A DNA stretch of 46,502 nt from CAYGVT01 sp964353355 (GTDB taxonomy: Archaea; Thermoplasmatota; DTKX01; GCA-020343715), in NCBI GenBank assembly GCA_964353355.1, contig CAYGVT010000079.1, forward strand, positions 1-46,502. Reading direction: 5' to 3'. The first letter of the stretch is position 1, and every line of letters begins with the position of its first letter. This document shows positions 14,488-23,414 of this stretch, one piece after another. The notes under the pieces are model-generated. The model saw nothing but the letters and a program-made list of their open reading frames with translations, searched no databases and was not told the origin of the DNA. A program made the position numbers and the translations under genes.

Positions 14488-17066
14488 CTGCTCGCCTCCA
14501 TCCTGAACTCATCGTCGAAGTCGACCATGGACGCCTGCTTCGCGCGCGACGTCCCCTTGGGCTTCCTCTGGCCCTCCGGTTTGGCGGTGGGGGGCCGCTT
14601 CCCCTTCTTGGGGGCGGGGGGGACCGTCCGTGGCGGCGCCGGTACCCTCGGCGGGGGCGGGGCCCTCCTCTGTGCGGGTGGCTTGGACGGGGGCGGGGCC
14701 TCCCTCCTCGCCGGGGCGGCCGGCTTGGACGCCGAGGGGAGGGCCGCCTTCGCCGCGGGGAGGGTGGACTGCGCCGCTGCCGCCGCCGGGGCGGGCCTTG
14801 CGGCGGCCGGTCTCACGGGGGGCCTCGCCAGGCTGTCCTCGGCCCCTTCCTTGGCGACCTTCTTGGGCGCATCCAGGGCGTCGAGCCGCGCGGCGTCGCG
14901 CTTGCTTGCGCGGACCGCGCCGTTGTCCTTCTTTGCCCGCCTCTTGGGGGATTCCTCGTCGTCGTCGCCGTCGAGGCCCTCGGCGGTGATGGCGTCCTCC
15001 TCGTCGATGAGCTCCTCGCCGGCCTCGCCCTCCTCGGGGAGCTCCTCCTCGTCCTCGCCGTTGGCGGGGAGCGCCTCGACCCCGCCCTGGCCAACGACGA
15101 CGGCGGTCTCGTCTATCTCGACCCAGCCCTCCGCGTGCTCGCCCGTCGCCTGCCGGCGCGCCTCGTCGTAGGCCTCCTGGTCCCACTGCTCGACGCCGTT
15201 GGCGAGCTCGGGCGTGATGCCGTCGACGTAGAGGTCCAGCTCCTCGGTCGAGAAGTCGTCGGGCTCGGTGTCGAGCAGCTCGAACGTGAGGCTCTGCCTG
15301 CCGCCCACGCCGATGCGGGCGATGTGCCACCCGAGCAGGTCGGGCGCGTGCACGCGCGGCTTGGGGTCGACCGACCCGAGCTGGTACATGTTCTCGAACC
15401 GTGAGTAGAGGGTGAAGGTCTTGGCCACCCGCGTGTAGTTCGTGACCTCGATGCTGACCTGGTGCCGGCGCCCCTTCTCGTCGTACTTGACGTCACCGTG
15501 CAGCAGCACCATGTTCATGATCTTCGCGATGATCGGCTCGATGGGCGGGACGGGACGGCCGAGGATCTGCGCGGACTTCTGCGCGATGACGGGCAGGAGC
15601 TGCCGGATGAGGTCCTCCTTGTCCTTCATGCGCGAGAGCCTCTCCTTCTTCTTGACGTGCCGCTGGAGCATCCTACCGATGTCCTTGAGGACCTTGTCGA
15701 CCTCAACGAGGATCTCGGGGTCGTCCGCGACCGCCTCCTTGGACTCGCTCGTGAACGGGACCTTGACGGAAGCGACGTGCACGAGCAGTATCATCGGGCC
15801 GTGGGGGATGCCCTGCCCGCCGCGCTGGTCCAGCCCGTACCGCTTCCAGTTGACGTTCTCGATGGCGTGCGTGATGGCGCAGCCGCCCTGCTGGTAGAGC
15901 AGGGGCACGCGGTTGGCGAACCGGAGTATCTGCACGGGCTCCTCGGGGTTGAGGTCGCCGCCGTAGGCCAATCCCGCCTCTATCTGGAACGGCGAGCCCG
16001 TCGTGACAGACGGGGGCCGCGTCTCGGTGACGATCAGGTCCGCCTTGGTCTCCTTCCTCAGGCCCTTGCGTATGAGCAGGGGGCCGATGGGGGAGAGGCA
16101 GTCCGTCGACGGGGCCATGATCTTGACGGTCTTGAACGCCTGGATGATGCGCTCGCACTGGTCCGCGGACATGTCCGACGGGCGCATGTCCTCGTCCACG
16201 TACGCGGTCGAGAGCACCTCCTTGGCGACCCTCGGGGAGACGCGCGAGAACTCCTCTTGCAGGAAGCTCACCGCCCGGTGCTCCTGGGTGGCCTTCGCCA
16301 TCTTGAACAGCTGCCCCAGCATCAACCCGAGGGGGTGTGGCTGTATCTCGACGGCGGGCTGTGGCAGCCTGTCCGTCGCACGGTGGAACGTGACGATGCG
16401 CCCGTCGGGCTCCTTGAAGACCAGCTGCGCGTGGGGGTTGACGATGGCCACGTCGCGCAGGTACTCGTACACGGACTGCTTGCCCCTCTGGTAGCGGCCG
16501 ACGAGCCAGCACTCGAACCGGATGCCGTGGTCCTTCTCGTCCCAGAGGACGACCTCGTCGCGCAGCACGTCAGGCCGGTTGGTCTTGGTGTCGAGCCGCA
16601 GCTCGACCTGGTGCGGGGGCTGGTCCGGGCCTATCTTGGAGCGGACGATGCTCGCCCGGCCCGTCGTGAGCTGGGAGTACATGACGACGGCCGAGATTCC
16701 GATGCCCTGCTGGCCGCGGCTCTGGCGGATGGCGTGGAACCGCGAGCCGTAGAGCAGGCGCGCGAACACGTTCGGGATCTGCTGCCGGACGATGCCCGGG
16801 CCGTTGTCCTCGATGGTGATGTGGTAGATGCTGCGCTTCTTGTCCATCTCCTCGACCGTGACGAGGATGTCGGGCAGCACGCTCGCCTCCTCGCACGCGT
16901 CCAAGGAGTTGTCGACGGCCTCCTTCACCGCGGTGAGGATGGCGCGCGTCGGCGAATCGAAGCCCAGGAGCTGCTTGTTGCGCTCGAAGAACTCCGAGAC
17001 GGAAATCTCCTTCTGCTTCTTGGCAAGTTCCTCAGCTATCGGCACGACCGGACCGGCCATACCCAT
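14484..17066 (-). CDS. top6B: DNA topoisomerase VI subunit B with long C-terminal tail
   Basis: An 860-residue ATPase subunit; family members are usually about 500-660 residues. The GHKL ATP site is intact: KEAVDNSLDACEE (Asn53), EDNGPGI (87-92) and GQQGIGISA. The H2TH segment and transducer follow, with the VPFTSESKEAVA motif containing the conserved switch lysine. Residues about 545-650 look like the C-terminal Ig-fold domain known in methanogen Top6B. The last 203 residues (658-860) are an extra tail, first acidic, then Pro/Ala/Lys-rich, ending with KQASMVDFDDEF, which resembles a PCNA-binding motif. Start: ATG 17066 is preceded by GGAGGG and lies about 40 bases after the TATA element; ATG 17060 is an alternative. 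Coupled to top6A by a four-base overlap. Confidence 0.96.
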   Translation of the reverse strand: MGMAGPVVPIAEELAKKQKEISVSEFFERNKQLLGFDSPTRAILTAVKEAVDNSLDACEEASVLPDILVTVEEMDKKRSIYHITIEDNGPGIVRQQIPNVFARLLYGSRFHAIRQSRGQQGIGISAVVMYSQLTTGRASIVRSKIGPDQPPHQVELRLDTKTNRPDVLRDEVVLWDEKDHGIRFECWLVGRYQRGKQSVYEYLRDVAIVNPHAQLVFKEPDGRIVTFHRATDRLPQPAVEIQPHPLGLMLGQLFKMAKATQEHRAVSFLQEEFSRVSPRVAKEVLSTAYVDEDMRPSDMSADQCERIIQAFKTVKIMAPSTDCLSPIGPLLIRKGLRKETKADLIVTETRPPSVTTGSPFQIEAGLAYGGDLNPEEPVQILRFANRVPLLYQQGGCAITHAIENVNWKRYGLDQRGGQGIPHGPMILLVHVASVKVPFTSESKEAVADDPEILVEVDKVLKDIGRMLQRHVKKKERLSRMKDKEDLIRQLLPVIAQKSAQILGRPVPPIEPIIAKIMNMVLLHGDVKYDEKGRRHQVSIEVTNYTRVAKTFTLYSRFENMYQLGSVDPKPRVHAPDLLGWHIARIGVGGRQSLTFELLDTEPDDFSTEELDLYVDGITPELANGVEQWDQEAYDEARRQATGEHAEGWVEIDETAVVVGQGGVEALPANGEDEEELPEEGEAGEELIDEEDAITAEGLDGDDDEESPKRRAKKDNGAVRASKRDAARLDALDAPKKVAKEGAEDSLARPPVRPAAARPAPAAAAAQSTLPAAKAALPSASKPAAPARREAPPPSKPPAQRRAPPPPRVPAPPRTVPPAPKKGKRPPTAKPEGQRKPKGTSRAKQASMVDFDDEFRMEASR
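14487..15095 (-). other. Extra C-terminal tail of Top6B
   Basis: These codons specify the 203 residues after the last recognisable domain. The first 50 are strongly acidic (EDEEELPEEGEAGEEL, LDGDDDEES). A basic stretch (PKRRAKK) and about 120 residues rich in Pro, Ala, Lys and Arg follow, without predicted structure. The final dozen residues regain a conserved look (VDFDDEF). The opposite strand is also open here because of the GC bias, but the tail is in frame with the ATPase and overlaps the top6A start as expected. Confidence 0.8.
14517..14537 (-). other. PIP-box-like motif in Top6B
   Basis: The codons read QASMVDF, residues 844-850, preceded by Lys and followed by acidic DDEF. The archaeal PCNA-interacting pattern is Q-x-x-(L/M/I)-x-x-F, often followed by a second aromatic or acidic residue, so the match is good but not perfect. 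Interaction with PCNA is inferred. Confidence 0.5.
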
Positions 17067-17103
17067 CCCTCCTGGCCAGCTCGCTCCCCATCGCGCTTCC
17101 GGT

Positions 17104-17113
17104 TCATAAGCGT
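17104..17113 (-). promoter_or_regulatory. TATA box of the top6BA operon
   Basis: The minus strand reads ACGCTTATGA, about 40 bases before ATG 17066. This predicts a short leader that includes the GGAGGG site. Confidence 0.45.
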
Positions 17114-17180
17114 TTCTGGCTGGGCGCACCCGCGTCGCGCCATGGGCGGGGGTGTCAGGCACGGGTGTCGCCAAATGAAA

Positions 17181-17190
17181 GGTTTTAAAC
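17181..17190 (+). promoter_or_regulatory. TATA box of the first surface-protein gene
   Basis: GGTTTTAAAC is centred about 50 bases before ATG 17236, leaving a leader of about 25 bases with a GAGGGA site. It shares the 169-base divergent region with the top6BA promoter. Confidence 0.5.
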
Positions 17191-17235
17191 CCCCTCGCCC
17201 TTTAGGCTCCCATTCACCAGAATCGAGGGAGCATC

Positions 17236-20200
17236 ATGACTGAGCGTGGGACAGAGCTTCTGCTAGCATTTCTCATAGTGGCCGTGGGCATCGTCGCGAC
17301 CGTGTCGCTCGTGGTCGCCTTGGCGGACACCGCCTCGGCCTACGAGGTCTACACCGACAACGAGCAGTCGACCACCGCGAGGTGGCTCAACCAGACGACC
17401 GACTCCCACGGCCCCGTGGCCATTTGGAAGCGGCAGAGCGGCACCAACCAGGACTGGTGGAGGTTCAACGCCACCGCCGGCCAGGTGGTGGAGATCAACT
17501 TACGCAAGTACGACCAGAACCCCAACATCGGCCTGCCCGGCTACAGCTGGTACATCCACTACGAGGTGATGGGCCCGTTCACGGCGACCAACCAGGTCTA
17601 CGCCTATGAGACCGCGGGCCCGCAGTGGGGCCAGCAGCCGACCGACGCGCACCGCCGCAACAGCTACGCCTTCACCGTGCCCGACACCGTCCCCGCGAAC
17701 GGGAACTACTACATCCACGTGTGGCTCGACACGCCCCAGCAGGACCCGTGGAGGGACTGGGCCTTCTACTGGCTCAACGTGACCGTGTCCCCCCGGCTCC
17801 CGCTCGATGTGATCAGGACGTTCCAGGGCGGCATGGAGGTGCGGTCCGACTACTCGGTGGACTTCAACTGCTTCGACCGGTTCACAATCACGCTCGACTC
17901 CACCAAGGACGAGGGCGACCTGGTCCGCGCGCACCTCAGCAGGGACGTCGCGGGCGCCCATGTCTGGGTCGAGGCCTACGAGGTGCTCAGGTTCGGCAGC
18001 ACGACGGTCTACGACTTCATGGTCAACCGGACGCACTCGAACACCGGCACCGACGTCGACATCTTCTTCACGGCCGACCACGCGGGCATCTACGAGATCA
18101 GGGTCCTGCGCGACTTCTATAACCCGGGCACATGCCGCTACACGCTCGACCTGACCGTCAGCCGCCGCGCCCTCGACGGCGACGATACGCCTGAGAACGG
18201 CAACTACGTCCCCAAGGCCATGACCCTGAAGAGGCAACCGATCGAGATGGGCTACAACCTCCACGAGTGGTACCAGGTGCAGCTGCTCGCTGGGGACACC
18301 ACCTTCAAGGTCACCGTCGACATCGACGACCCAGCGGGCGTCGACGGCCACGGCTACGCCCTCTACGTCTACAACCCGCAGGGCATCGTGATGTGGTCCG
18401 CCATCAACAGGGAGGTCTCCGGACAGGGGTACGGGTACAGGTCCAAGCTCGAGGTCCCGCCGACCGGGACGGTCACCATCTTCGAAACGGACGTCATATA
18501 CTACGTCAGGCTGAGCGTGGACCTCTCCATCTCGTCCACGACGTTTGCGCAGCTCCTGTCCACATACAACGTGACCTTCACTCTCACCAACCGCGCGCCG
18601 GTGCTCGTGACGCCCTTCGAGACAATGTACGAGTGGGACGAGGACACCGACCTCGCCATAGAGCTCACGGGCCACTTCAGCGACCCCGACGGGGACCCGA
18701 TTCAGTACATGCTGTACAACAAGACCCCCGGTTGGGTCTACGACGTCGCATCGCTCAGCTACGAGGGATGGCTCAACGTCTCGCCGCCGGCCGACTGGTC
18801 CGGCGAGGTCTGGTGGAGGTTGCGCGCGTCGGACCCGAACCCCCCGAACGACCTGCACTACATCTTCGTCGACCTCAAGTTCAAGGTGCGGGAGGTCCCC
18901 GACCTGCCGCGCTCCAACACCTCGCTCTCGCTCAACTGCGACGAGGAGGGCTCGGCCACCGCGAACCTCAATCGGCTGTTCTACGACATCGACCCGGGGG
19001 TGGGCGGCGTGCTCACCTTCGCGTACGACGACGACGGCCAGACGTCCGTCGAGGTCACGCTGGACACCGCGACGGGCGCGCTCGCCCTCACGCCCCACCC
19101 CGACGTGGAGGGCACGTTCACATTCACATTCCACGTGACGGACGTGCTCGAGCAGCCCGTGACCGGGACGGTCACGCTCGTCGTGAGGGCCGTCAACGAC
19201 GTGCCTCGCATCGTGTCGGCCATCCCGACTGTGACCATCCTCGAGGGCTCGGCCGCGCGCGAGGTCGACATCGGCGGCCACTTCGTCGACCCGGACGGGG
19301 ACACGCTCACCTACGTCGCCAAGTTCCCGCAGGGGCTCGACGGCATCGTGAACGTCTACAACCGCAACAACGTCGTCACCGAGCCAGTGCTCGTCATCGA
19401 GCTGCTCGACGATGACTGGTACGGCGCGTTCGTGGTGAACGTCACCGTGAAGGACCAGTCGCAGACGTCCGTCGCCCAGGACATGAGCGTCATCATCGCG
19501 AACTCGCCCGACAAGCCCGAGGTCGAGTGGGTGCCGCAGGGCAACCCGCCAGACATCGACGAGGGGGCCCGCCTGGACTTCACCGTCAACGTCTACGACG
19601 CGGACGTGCCGGAGCGCGGGATGCACACCTTCAAGTGGTTCATCGACGGCTCCGAGGTCGTGGGGCACAACATGTCCAACCTGACCTACCGCGCGTCCTA
19701 CCAGGACGCCGGGTCGCACACCATCAGGGTCGAGGTCACGGACCCCGCGGGCCTCGTGCCCGACGCCCTCCCGGAGTGGACGTTCAACGTGCGCGACGTC
19801 AACCGGCCGCCGACGGCGAGGATATCGCTGCCCAGCGTCAGCAACCTCACGAACAACGACCTCATCACCCTCACCGTGCAGCTCACCGACCCCGACCAGG
19901 ACGCCCTCACGGTGACCTGGTGGCTCGAGGGGGAGCTCCAGGACACGAACCTCGGGACCGGCGCCACCATCCAGACCAAGCTGCCGGCGGGCCGGCAGAC
20001 CATCGATGTCGAGGTGAGCGACGGCAAGGGCGGCATCGTCAGGGACAGCTACGTGCTCAACATCGCCAAGGTTGAGGAGGACGCTGGCGAGGCCGGCGGC
20101 ATGCTCATCCCCATCCTCATCGTCGTCGTGCTGGTGGTCGTCGTCGCGGTCGCCCTCGTAATGATGAGCGGCCGCAAGCAGAAGGCCCAGAAGGCGGCCG

Positions 20201-20283
20201 CGGACAAGGTCCGCGCCGACGCCCTCGCGAAGGCGCAGGCCACCCCGAAGGACTTCGGCGACTACGAGGAGATCCACCGCTGA
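17236..20283 (+). CDS. Large cadherin-like/PKD surface protein 1, transmembrane with cytoplasmic tail
   Basis: A 1015-residue secreted protein. The signal peptide or anchor is at 8-35. Three beta-sandwich modules of the pre-peptidase C-terminal type follow (about 40-185, 195-310, 335-450), the third with the characteristic HEWYQVQLLAGD. Next come three cadherin-like modules (453-553, 555-653, 655-757) with DPDGD calcium-type turns, and two PKD/Ig-like modules (758-854, 856-945) ending in the linker DVNRPP. A membrane helix (956-977) leads to a basic cytoplasmic tail of 38 residues ending in DFGDYEEIHR. Many N-x-S/T sequons suggest N-glycosylation. The role is structural or adhesive by analogy. 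It is the first of five tandem proteins with the same plan and the only one with a real cytoplasmic tail. Confidence 0.9.
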   Translation: MTERGTELLLAFLIVAVGIVATVSLVVALADTASAYEVYTDNEQSTTARWLNQTTDSHGPVAIWKRQSGTNQDWWRFNATAGQVVEINLRKYDQNPNIGLPGYSWYIHYEVMGPFTATNQVYAYETAGPQWGQQPTDAHRRNSYAFTVPDTVPANGNYYIHVWLDTPQQDPWRDWAFYWLNVTVSPRLPLDVIRTFQGGMEVRSDYSVDFNCFDRFTITLDSTKDEGDLVRAHLSRDVAGAHVWVEAYEVLRFGSTTVYDFMVNRTHSNTGTDVDIFFTADHAGIYEIRVLRDFYNPGTCRYTLDLTVSRRALDGDDTPENGNYVPKAMTLKRQPIEMGYNLHEWYQVQLLAGDTTFKVTVDIDDPAGVDGHGYALYVYNPQGIVMWSAINREVSGQGYGYRSKLEVPPTGTVTIFETDVIYYVRLSVDLSISSTTFAQLLSTYNVTFTLTNRAPVLVTPFETMYEWDEDTDLAIELTGHFSDPDGDPIQYMLYNKTPGWVYDVASLSYEGWLNVSPPADWSGEVWWRLRASDPNPPNDLHYIFVDLKFKVREVPDLPRSNTSLSLNCDEEGSATANLNRLFYDIDPGVGGVLTFAYDDDGQTSVEVTLDTATGALALTPHPDVEGTFTFTFHVTDVLEQPVTGTVTLVVRAVNDVPRIVSAIPTVTILEGSAAREVDIGGHFVDPDGDTLTYVAKFPQGLDGIVNVYNRNNVVTEPVLVIELLDDDWYGAFVVNVTVKDQSQTSVAQDMSVIIANSPDKPEVEWVPQGNPPDIDEGARLDFTVNVYDADVPERGMHTFKWFIDGSEVVGHNMSNLTYRASYQDAGSHTIRVEVTDPAGLVPDALPEWTFNVRDVNRPPTARISLPSVSNLTNNDLITLTVQLTDPDQDALTVTWWLEGELQDTNLGTGATIQTKLPAGRQTIDVEVSDGKGGIVRDSYVLNIAKVEEDAGEAGGMLIPILIVVVLVVVVAVALVMMSGRKQKAQKAAADKVRADALAKAQATPKDFGDYEEIHR

Positions 20284-20305
20284 CGCGGACGGCCACATCC
20301 AGAAA

Positions 20306-20315
20306 GGTTGATATC
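20306..20315 (+). promoter_or_regulatory. TATA-like element of surface-protein gene 2
   Basis: GGTTGATATC lies about 62 bases before ATG 20372. A strong GGAGGAG ribosome binding site follows at 20359-20365, so this message would have a leader of about 36 bases. Confidence 0.4.
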
Positions 20316-20371
20316 CCCCCGCGGCCCTAGCATGGCCGTCCCACTGGAGGGACCACCCGGAGGAGCCTACC

Positions 20372-23257
20372 ATGAGAACGGCGCACGCCATCGTCCTCGT
20401 CGCGGCCACGGCCGCCTGCATCGCGGCAGTGGCACTGCTCTCCCTGCCCGCGGCCGCGGACAACGACAGGCCCGAGACGGCCCTGCTGCTCGAGGGCCAC
20501 AACTACGTGACCGCCTATCTCAACGCCTCCGACGACACCAAGCAGTACTGGTACAAGCTCGAGCTCGACCGGGGCGAGGAGCTCTTCATCTACTTCTACG
20601 GCACGGGCGAGCCCTACCACAGGTGCCGCATGCTCTACAGCCTCCTGGGGCCCGATTCCTACGACACCTCGGCCTTCGTGCACGGCGAGTCCTGGTACCA
20701 GCAGCGGCAGCAGTACGACGACTACTACGACGTGTGGGACTGGGTCTGCCCCGACAACGGCACGTACTACCTGCGGTTCTACGCCATCGCGGGTGCTGTC
20801 GGCGACTTCCACTGCAACATCTCCATGGACGAGCCCTCCGTCATCTACAGGTTCGCCAACGACTCCGGCTCGGTCTGGTGGTGGAACGTGACCGACCTCA
20901 ACAAGTACGACGTCTGGAAGATATGGCTCGAGGCGGGCCCCGTCTGGCTCGAGGGCGTCGAGGTGACGCTCACCTGGACGGGTGACAAGAACCTGGACCT
21001 GGAGGCCCTCGACCTCGCGGACGACTTCGAGGCGAACGTGCTCAACGCCTCGCACTCTCTCAACAACGACAGGACCGAGATCATCCGTTTCACGCCATCC
21101 TACACGGGCTGGTACTTCATCCGCATCAACTACAACACCTGGTGGGACGTCGAGGGCTACGAGCTCACCACGCGGGAGTACGCCGCCCCCAACGATGGCG
21201 ACAACGACCCCGCGAACGCTACCCGGGTCGTGAGGGCCGGTGTCTTCCCGGGCCGCATCGAGGCGTCCCGCGACATGCACGACTGGTACTCGTTCGAGCT
21301 CGACAAGGGCGACCTGCTGGGCGTGTCGGCCCAGCTCGTCGACCCCAACCACCCCGCCAACAACGGCGATACGCGCAACTTCTACAACGTGTTCGAGATA
21401 CAGGTCTACGACCCCTACATGCGCCGCGTGGGCAACGGCTTCGACGACTCGTACGGGTACCCCGTCTACGACACCGCCATCAACAACCTGGACATGAGGT
21501 CCGGGGACATCAAGGTCGCGGGCGTCTACCACATGCGCATCAGCTTCTCGTGGAGCTACGGCTGGTACTACGACCCGACCAACACCTCGGGGCACATCCT
21601 CGCCTTCTGCGGCTACTCGCTCCAGATAACCATCCCCAACAAGCCCGCGCGCATCAACGCCACCGCCCTCGAGGACGTGCTCATGCTCGAGGACACGACA
21701 TGGTGGGAGGACTACGCGGGGAGGAACGCCTCCTGGGTCGACCTCAACGCGGTCTTCAGGGACCCCGAGGGCGGGGAGCTCACCTTCTCGGCCGTCGGTG
21801 ACCCCAACGTGACCGCCAAGGTGACGGGCGAGCGGCTCACGCTCAAGCCCAGGGCCGACTGGTCCGGCAACGCCAGCGTCACCCTCTCCGCCCTCGACGA
21901 CTCGGGCAACCTCGTGCGGGCCGTCATGCGCGTCACCGTCGCGGCCGTCAACGACGCGCCCCGCGTCTCGACCACGACGATGCAGGTCCCCTTCCTGGAG
22001 GACGACCCGTCCCCCGCCAACCGCACGTTCGACCTCCACGACCTGTTCTATGACATCGACCCGGGCGACGACGCGCGCCTGACGTTCGAGATGGCACCTG
22101 ACGCGCGCATCTCGGCCGACCTCGAGGAGGGCACCGGCAACGTCACGCTCCGCACCGGCCCGGACTTCAACGGCGAGCTCGACTTGACCTTCACCGCCCG
22201 CGACCCGGCGGGGGCCCCCGCGTCGGTTCGCGTGCACGTCGTGGTGGAGCCCGTCAACGACGCGCCCCAGCGGCGCGCTGAGGGCGTGGCCGTCTGGAGC
22301 CTCGACGAGGGGTTCATGATGGAGACGTTCGACGCATCCTCGCTCCTCTACGACCCCGACGGTGACACCGAGCTCCGGTGGGTCGTCCGGTACGTGCCCG
22401 CCTCGAGCAAGGATAACCTCTCCGTCACCAACGAGGCCAAGGACCCGCTCAACTCGGTCATCGTCATCATGCCCACCACCGGCAGGACGGACTGGTCCGG
22501 GACGGTCCACATCGTCATCGACTGCGTCGACCCGGGCCGCCTTGCCGGCTCCAGGGAGGTGGACATCGTCGTGGCCAACACGCCGGACCCGCCCGCCATC
22601 GCTGCCTACGAGCCCCTGGCAGGGCCCACCATCACGGAGGGGGCCAGGGCCACGTTCACCGTCACCTCCGTCGTCGACGCCGACCCCGAGGCGATGAACC
22701 TGACCTACACCTGGACGCTCAAGCGCCAGGGCGAGCCCCCGAGGGAGGTGCAGAACGGCACCTCCGACGCCTACACGCTGGACACCGACCTCAGGTCCGA
22801 GGGGAGCTACGTCGTGTCCGTCTCCGTCCACGACCATACGGGGCTGCCATGCCCGAGCCCCGTGGAGTGGACCGTCACGGTCACCAAGACGAACCGCAAG
22901 CCCTCCGTCACCATCACCGGACCGGCCGACAACGCGAGCTTCAAGGAGGGTGCATGGGTCGTGCTGGACGCGTCGGGGACCGACCCGGACGAGGAGGACG
23001 TCGGCGGCCTCGGCTACGAATGGTACGACGGGGAGGTGCTGCTGGGCCCAGGCAGCCGATGGTCCATCAAGAACATGAGGCCCGGTGACCACACAATCAC
23101 CGTGGTCATCACCGACCCCCTGGGCGCCACCGGGGAGGCGTCCATCAACATCAGGGTCAAGAGGTCCGAGGACGGGCCCGGCCCGACCGCGCTCGCGGCC
23201 GCGACCGCGCTCGCAGCCGCGACGGCCCTCGCCGCCCTCCCCAGGCGACGCCGCTGA
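20372..23257 (+). CDS. Large cadherin-like/PKD surface protein 2
   Basis: A 961-residue secreted protein with a signal peptide at 1-29. Three pre-peptidase-C-like sandwich modules follow (about 30-150, 160-270, 280-425), with YWYKLELDRGEEL and HDWYSFELDKGD. Three cadherin-like modules come next (430-527, 530-632, 635-738; LHDLFYDIDPGDD, LYDPDGD), then two PKD/Ig-like modules (740-840, 845-930). The C-terminus is a short hydrophobic segment made of the unit TALAAA repeated, after P-G-P and before RRRR, so it looks like a sorting or anchor signal of the PGF type. GGAGGAG at 20359-20365 fixes the start. Paralogous to its neighbours; the ligand is unknown. Confidence 0.9.
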   Translation: MRTAHAIVLVAATAACIAAVALLSLPAAADNDRPETALLLEGHNYVTAYLNASDDTKQYWYKLELDRGEELFIYFYGTGEPYHRCRMLYSLLGPDSYDTSAFVHGESWYQQRQQYDDYYDVWDWVCPDNGTYYLRFYAIAGAVGDFHCNISMDEPSVIYRFANDSGSVWWWNVTDLNKYDVWKIWLEAGPVWLEGVEVTLTWTGDKNLDLEALDLADDFEANVLNASHSLNNDRTEIIRFTPSYTGWYFIRINYNTWWDVEGYELTTREYAAPNDGDNDPANATRVVRAGVFPGRIEASRDMHDWYSFELDKGDLLGVSAQLVDPNHPANNGDTRNFYNVFEIQVYDPYMRRVGNGFDDSYGYPVYDTAINNLDMRSGDIKVAGVYHMRISFSWSYGWYYDPTNTSGHILAFCGYSLQITIPNKPARINATALEDVLMLEDTTWWEDYAGRNASWVDLNAVFRDPEGGELTFSAVGDPNVTAKVTGERLTLKPRADWSGNASVTLSALDDSGNLVRAVMRVTVAAVNDAPRVSTTTMQVPFLEDDPSPANRTFDLHDLFYDIDPGDDARLTFEMAPDARISADLEEGTGNVTLRTGPDFNGELDLTFTARDPAGAPASVRVHVVVEPVNDAPQRRAEGVAVWSLDEGFMMETFDASSLLYDPDGDTELRWVVRYVPASSKDNLSVTNEAKDPLNSVIVIMPTTGRTDWSGTVHIVIDCVDPGRLAGSREVDIVVANTPDPPAIAAYEPLAGPTITEGARATFTVTSVVDADPEAMNLTYTWTLKRQGEPPREVQNGTSDAYTLDTDLRSEGSYVVSVSVHDHTGLPCPSPVEWTVTVTKTNRKPSVTITGPADNASFKEGAWVVLDASGTDPDEEDVGGLGYEWYDGEVLLGPGSRWSIKNMRPGDHTITVVITDPLGATGEASINIRVKRSEDGPGPTALAAATALAAATALAALPRRRR
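23177..23254 (+). other. C-terminal anchor signal of surface protein 2
   Basis: Encodes P-G-P, about 18 hydrophobic residues made of repeated TALAAA units, and a closing RRRR. It has the layout of a PGF-CTERM-like signal but lacks the Phe. Confidence 0.5.
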
Positions 23258-23290
23258 CCATCCCCAGGGGCCGAGGCTCCAAAGGCGAAG

Positions 23291-23300
23291 CCTTATTAAG
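23291..23300 (+). promoter_or_regulatory. TATA-like element before surface-protein gene 3
   Basis: CCTTATTAAG lies about 120 bases before ATG 23415, which would give a leader of about 90 bases. Assignment is tentative; nothing else is visible in this 157-base gap. Confidence 0.35.
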
Positions 23301-23414
23301 GGGACGGCCAATTGGTCCGTTACGGGACCTGGCCCCCAGAATGGCCCAGTATGGGTGTATGAAGCCCTCTGGCGCCCCATGGGTGGACAACCTCACAAGC
23401 AAGGATGTGGGACG

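Noticed and set aside
17500..20502. A 1000-codon open frame on the minus strand opposite surface gene 1, with similar ones opposite surface genes 2, 4 and 5
   Set aside because: They mirror the GC-rich third positions of the plus-strand genes. Their translations are monotonous in Val, Asp, Arg, His and Glu, with no domains, signal peptide or hydrophobic core, while the plus-strand products have clear domains.
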